The notes below the pieces were generated by a model. It did no database searches. It was given only the letters and a program-made list of their open reading frames with translations, and was not told where the DNA came from. Shown in pieces: positions 4,393 to 5,193 of a stretch of 5,193 bases of DNA. The position numbers and the translations under genes are program-made. The stretch comes from Candidatus Omnitrophota bacterium (lineage in GTDB: Bacteria > Omnitrophota > Gorgyraeia > JABMRG01 > JAFGKX01). The first letter of the stretch is position 1, and each line of letters begins with the position of its first letter. Where the stretch lies: positions 1 through 5,193 of the forward strand of contig JAFGKX010000022.1 of NCBI GenBank assembly GCA_016928375.1. The letters run 5' to 3'.

Positions 4393-5193
4393 CTATTTTC
4401 CTCTTCTTATCACTTTTGGGATATTTGCCAAAATATCACTGGCTATTAAAGAAACTTCACCTGTCTGTTTTTTAGCCAAATCCCCAGCTAATCCGTGTAT
4501 ATAAACACCAAGTTTGGCGGCTTCATAAGGAGCGGCTCCTTGCGCTAAAAAAGAACCTATGATCCCTGTTAATACATCGCCGCTTCCGGCTGTTGCCATG
4601 CCGGGATTGCCTGTTTTATTTACATATATTTTATTTTTCCGGCCCGCAACTACGGTATTATGCCCCTTAAGCACGACTGTAACATTATATTTTTTTGCGA
4701 AAGCCAAAGCAACTGTTTTTCTATTCTTTTGCACGTAATCGGCCTTATGCCCGATAAGCCTTGCCATTTCTCCGGGATGCGGAGTCAATATAAACGGCGC
4801 CTTTATCTTTTTCAGCACATTGACATTTTGCGATAAAGCATTTAATCCGTCCGCATCCAATACCGCCGGAATATTCAATTTTATAAGCAGCTTCAAAATC
4901 AGGCCCATGGTTTGTTTATTCTGCGAAATTCCCGGGCCAATAGCACAGGCGGATTTATTTTTAAGAAGCTTCAATATCTCAGAAAACGCGCTTTTACTTA
5001 AACTGCCGCTTTTGGTTTCAGGCAGTGTTTTAAGCATAACCTCGGTAAGTTTTTTCGCGGCTATAGGGTATAAACTCTTAGGCACACCTAATGTCACAAG
5101 GCCGCAGCCTGCCCGAAAAGCTGCCTGAGACGCCATACACGCGGCACCGCTCATTCCTGCCGAGCCGGCTATAACACAAAGATGCCCATAGTC
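4393..5193 (-). CDS. nnrD: ADP-dependent (S)-NAD(P)H-hydrate dehydratase (YjeF C-terminal / NnrD domain), 5' end outside window
   Basis: The frame is open from the right edge to the TAG at 4395-4393, giving 266 visible residues. The ATG at 5154 is internal, because the conserved GHLCVIAGSAGMSGAA block spans it. Further hallmarks are RAGCGLVTLGVP, CAIGPGIS, VLDADGLNAL, LTPHPGEMARL, VVLKGHNTVV and NPGMATAGSGDVLTGI, the nucleotide-binding and catalytic region of this ribokinase-like fold. The enzyme uses ADP (ATP in eukaryotes) to dehydrate the S form of hydrated NADH and NADPH, repairing damaged cofactors in the cytosol. About 25-35 residues of the dehydratase domain are missing. Because the upstream sequence is outside the window, one cannot tell whether the gene encodes a stand-alone NnrD (about 280 residues) or the fusion with the NnrE epimerase (about 500 residues). 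It is upstream of and co-directional with the tRNA and rimO. Identity is secure. Confidence 0.94.
   Translation of the reverse strand, partial: DYGHLCVIAGSAGMSGAACMASQAAFRAGCGLVTLGVPKSLYPIAAKKLTEVMLKTLPETKSGSLSKSAFSEILKLLKNKSACAIGPGISQNKQTMGLILKLLIKLNIPAVLDADGLNALSQNVNVLKKIKAPFILTPHPGEMARLIGHKADYVQKNRKTVALAFAKKYNVTVVLKGHNTVVAGRKNKIYVNKTGNPGMATAGSGDVLTGIIGSFLAQGAAPYEAAKLGVYIHGLAGDLAKKQTGEVSLIASDILANIPKVIRRGK

Noticed and set aside
4820..5128. A 102-codon plus-strand frame opposite nnrD
   Set aside because: It is a shadow of the conserved nnrD frame, with no independent coding signal.
5152..5154. ATG as a candidate start of nnrD
   Set aside because: The conserved glycine-rich block GHLCVIAGSAG continues upstream in frame to the window edge, so this methionine is internal.

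Overview
The window is an ordinary, densely packed stretch of bacterial chromosome. It holds six protein genes (two cut by the window edges), one tRNA gene and a few short structured intergenic segments. The DNA is moderately AT-rich, the proteins are rich in lysine and isoleucine, and the gene order resembles that of many bacteria that make phosphatidylglycerol. The host is most likely an uncultured bacterial lineage known from metagenomes. I lean weakly towards something like Omnitrophota, but no marker here settles that.

Layout: from 1 to 1743 the plus strand carries cinA (5' end outside the window) and then thpR. From 5193 down to 1704 the minus strand carries nnrD (5' end outside the window), tRNA-Thr(UGU), rimO, pgsA and pgpA. 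The two blocks converge, and the last codons of thpR and pgpA overlap by 40 bp. The longest gene-free stretches are about 90 bp (rimO to tRNA), 74 bp (pgsA to pgpA) and 66 bp (tRNA to nnrD); no gap exceeds 300 bp.

Function: PgsA and PgpA catalyse consecutive steps of phosphatidylglycerol synthesis. CinA (PncC domain) and NnrD both belong to nicotinamide-nucleotide salvage and repair, the first deamidating NMN and the second repairing hydrated NAD(P)H. RimO modifies ribosomal protein S12, and ThpR is a 2H phosphoesterase acting on RNA 2',3'-cyclic phosphate ends.

The most interesting signal is between pgsA and pgpA. A 74-bp segment (2162-2235) has perfect 12-bp terminal inverted repeats and is flanked by the 4-bp direct repeat TTCA. 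Removing the segment with one TTCA restores a classic ATGA stop/start overlap of pgsA and pgpA, with a good ribosome-binding site. It therefore looks like a tiny MITE-like insertion that split a coupled gene pair. Its inward-facing end now supplies the pgpA ribosome-binding site, and that site lies inside a 13-bp hairpin. The orphaned ancestral start codon opens an 11-codon leader reading frame through the other arm of the hairpin. I found no defence system, CRISPR array or other large novel system.
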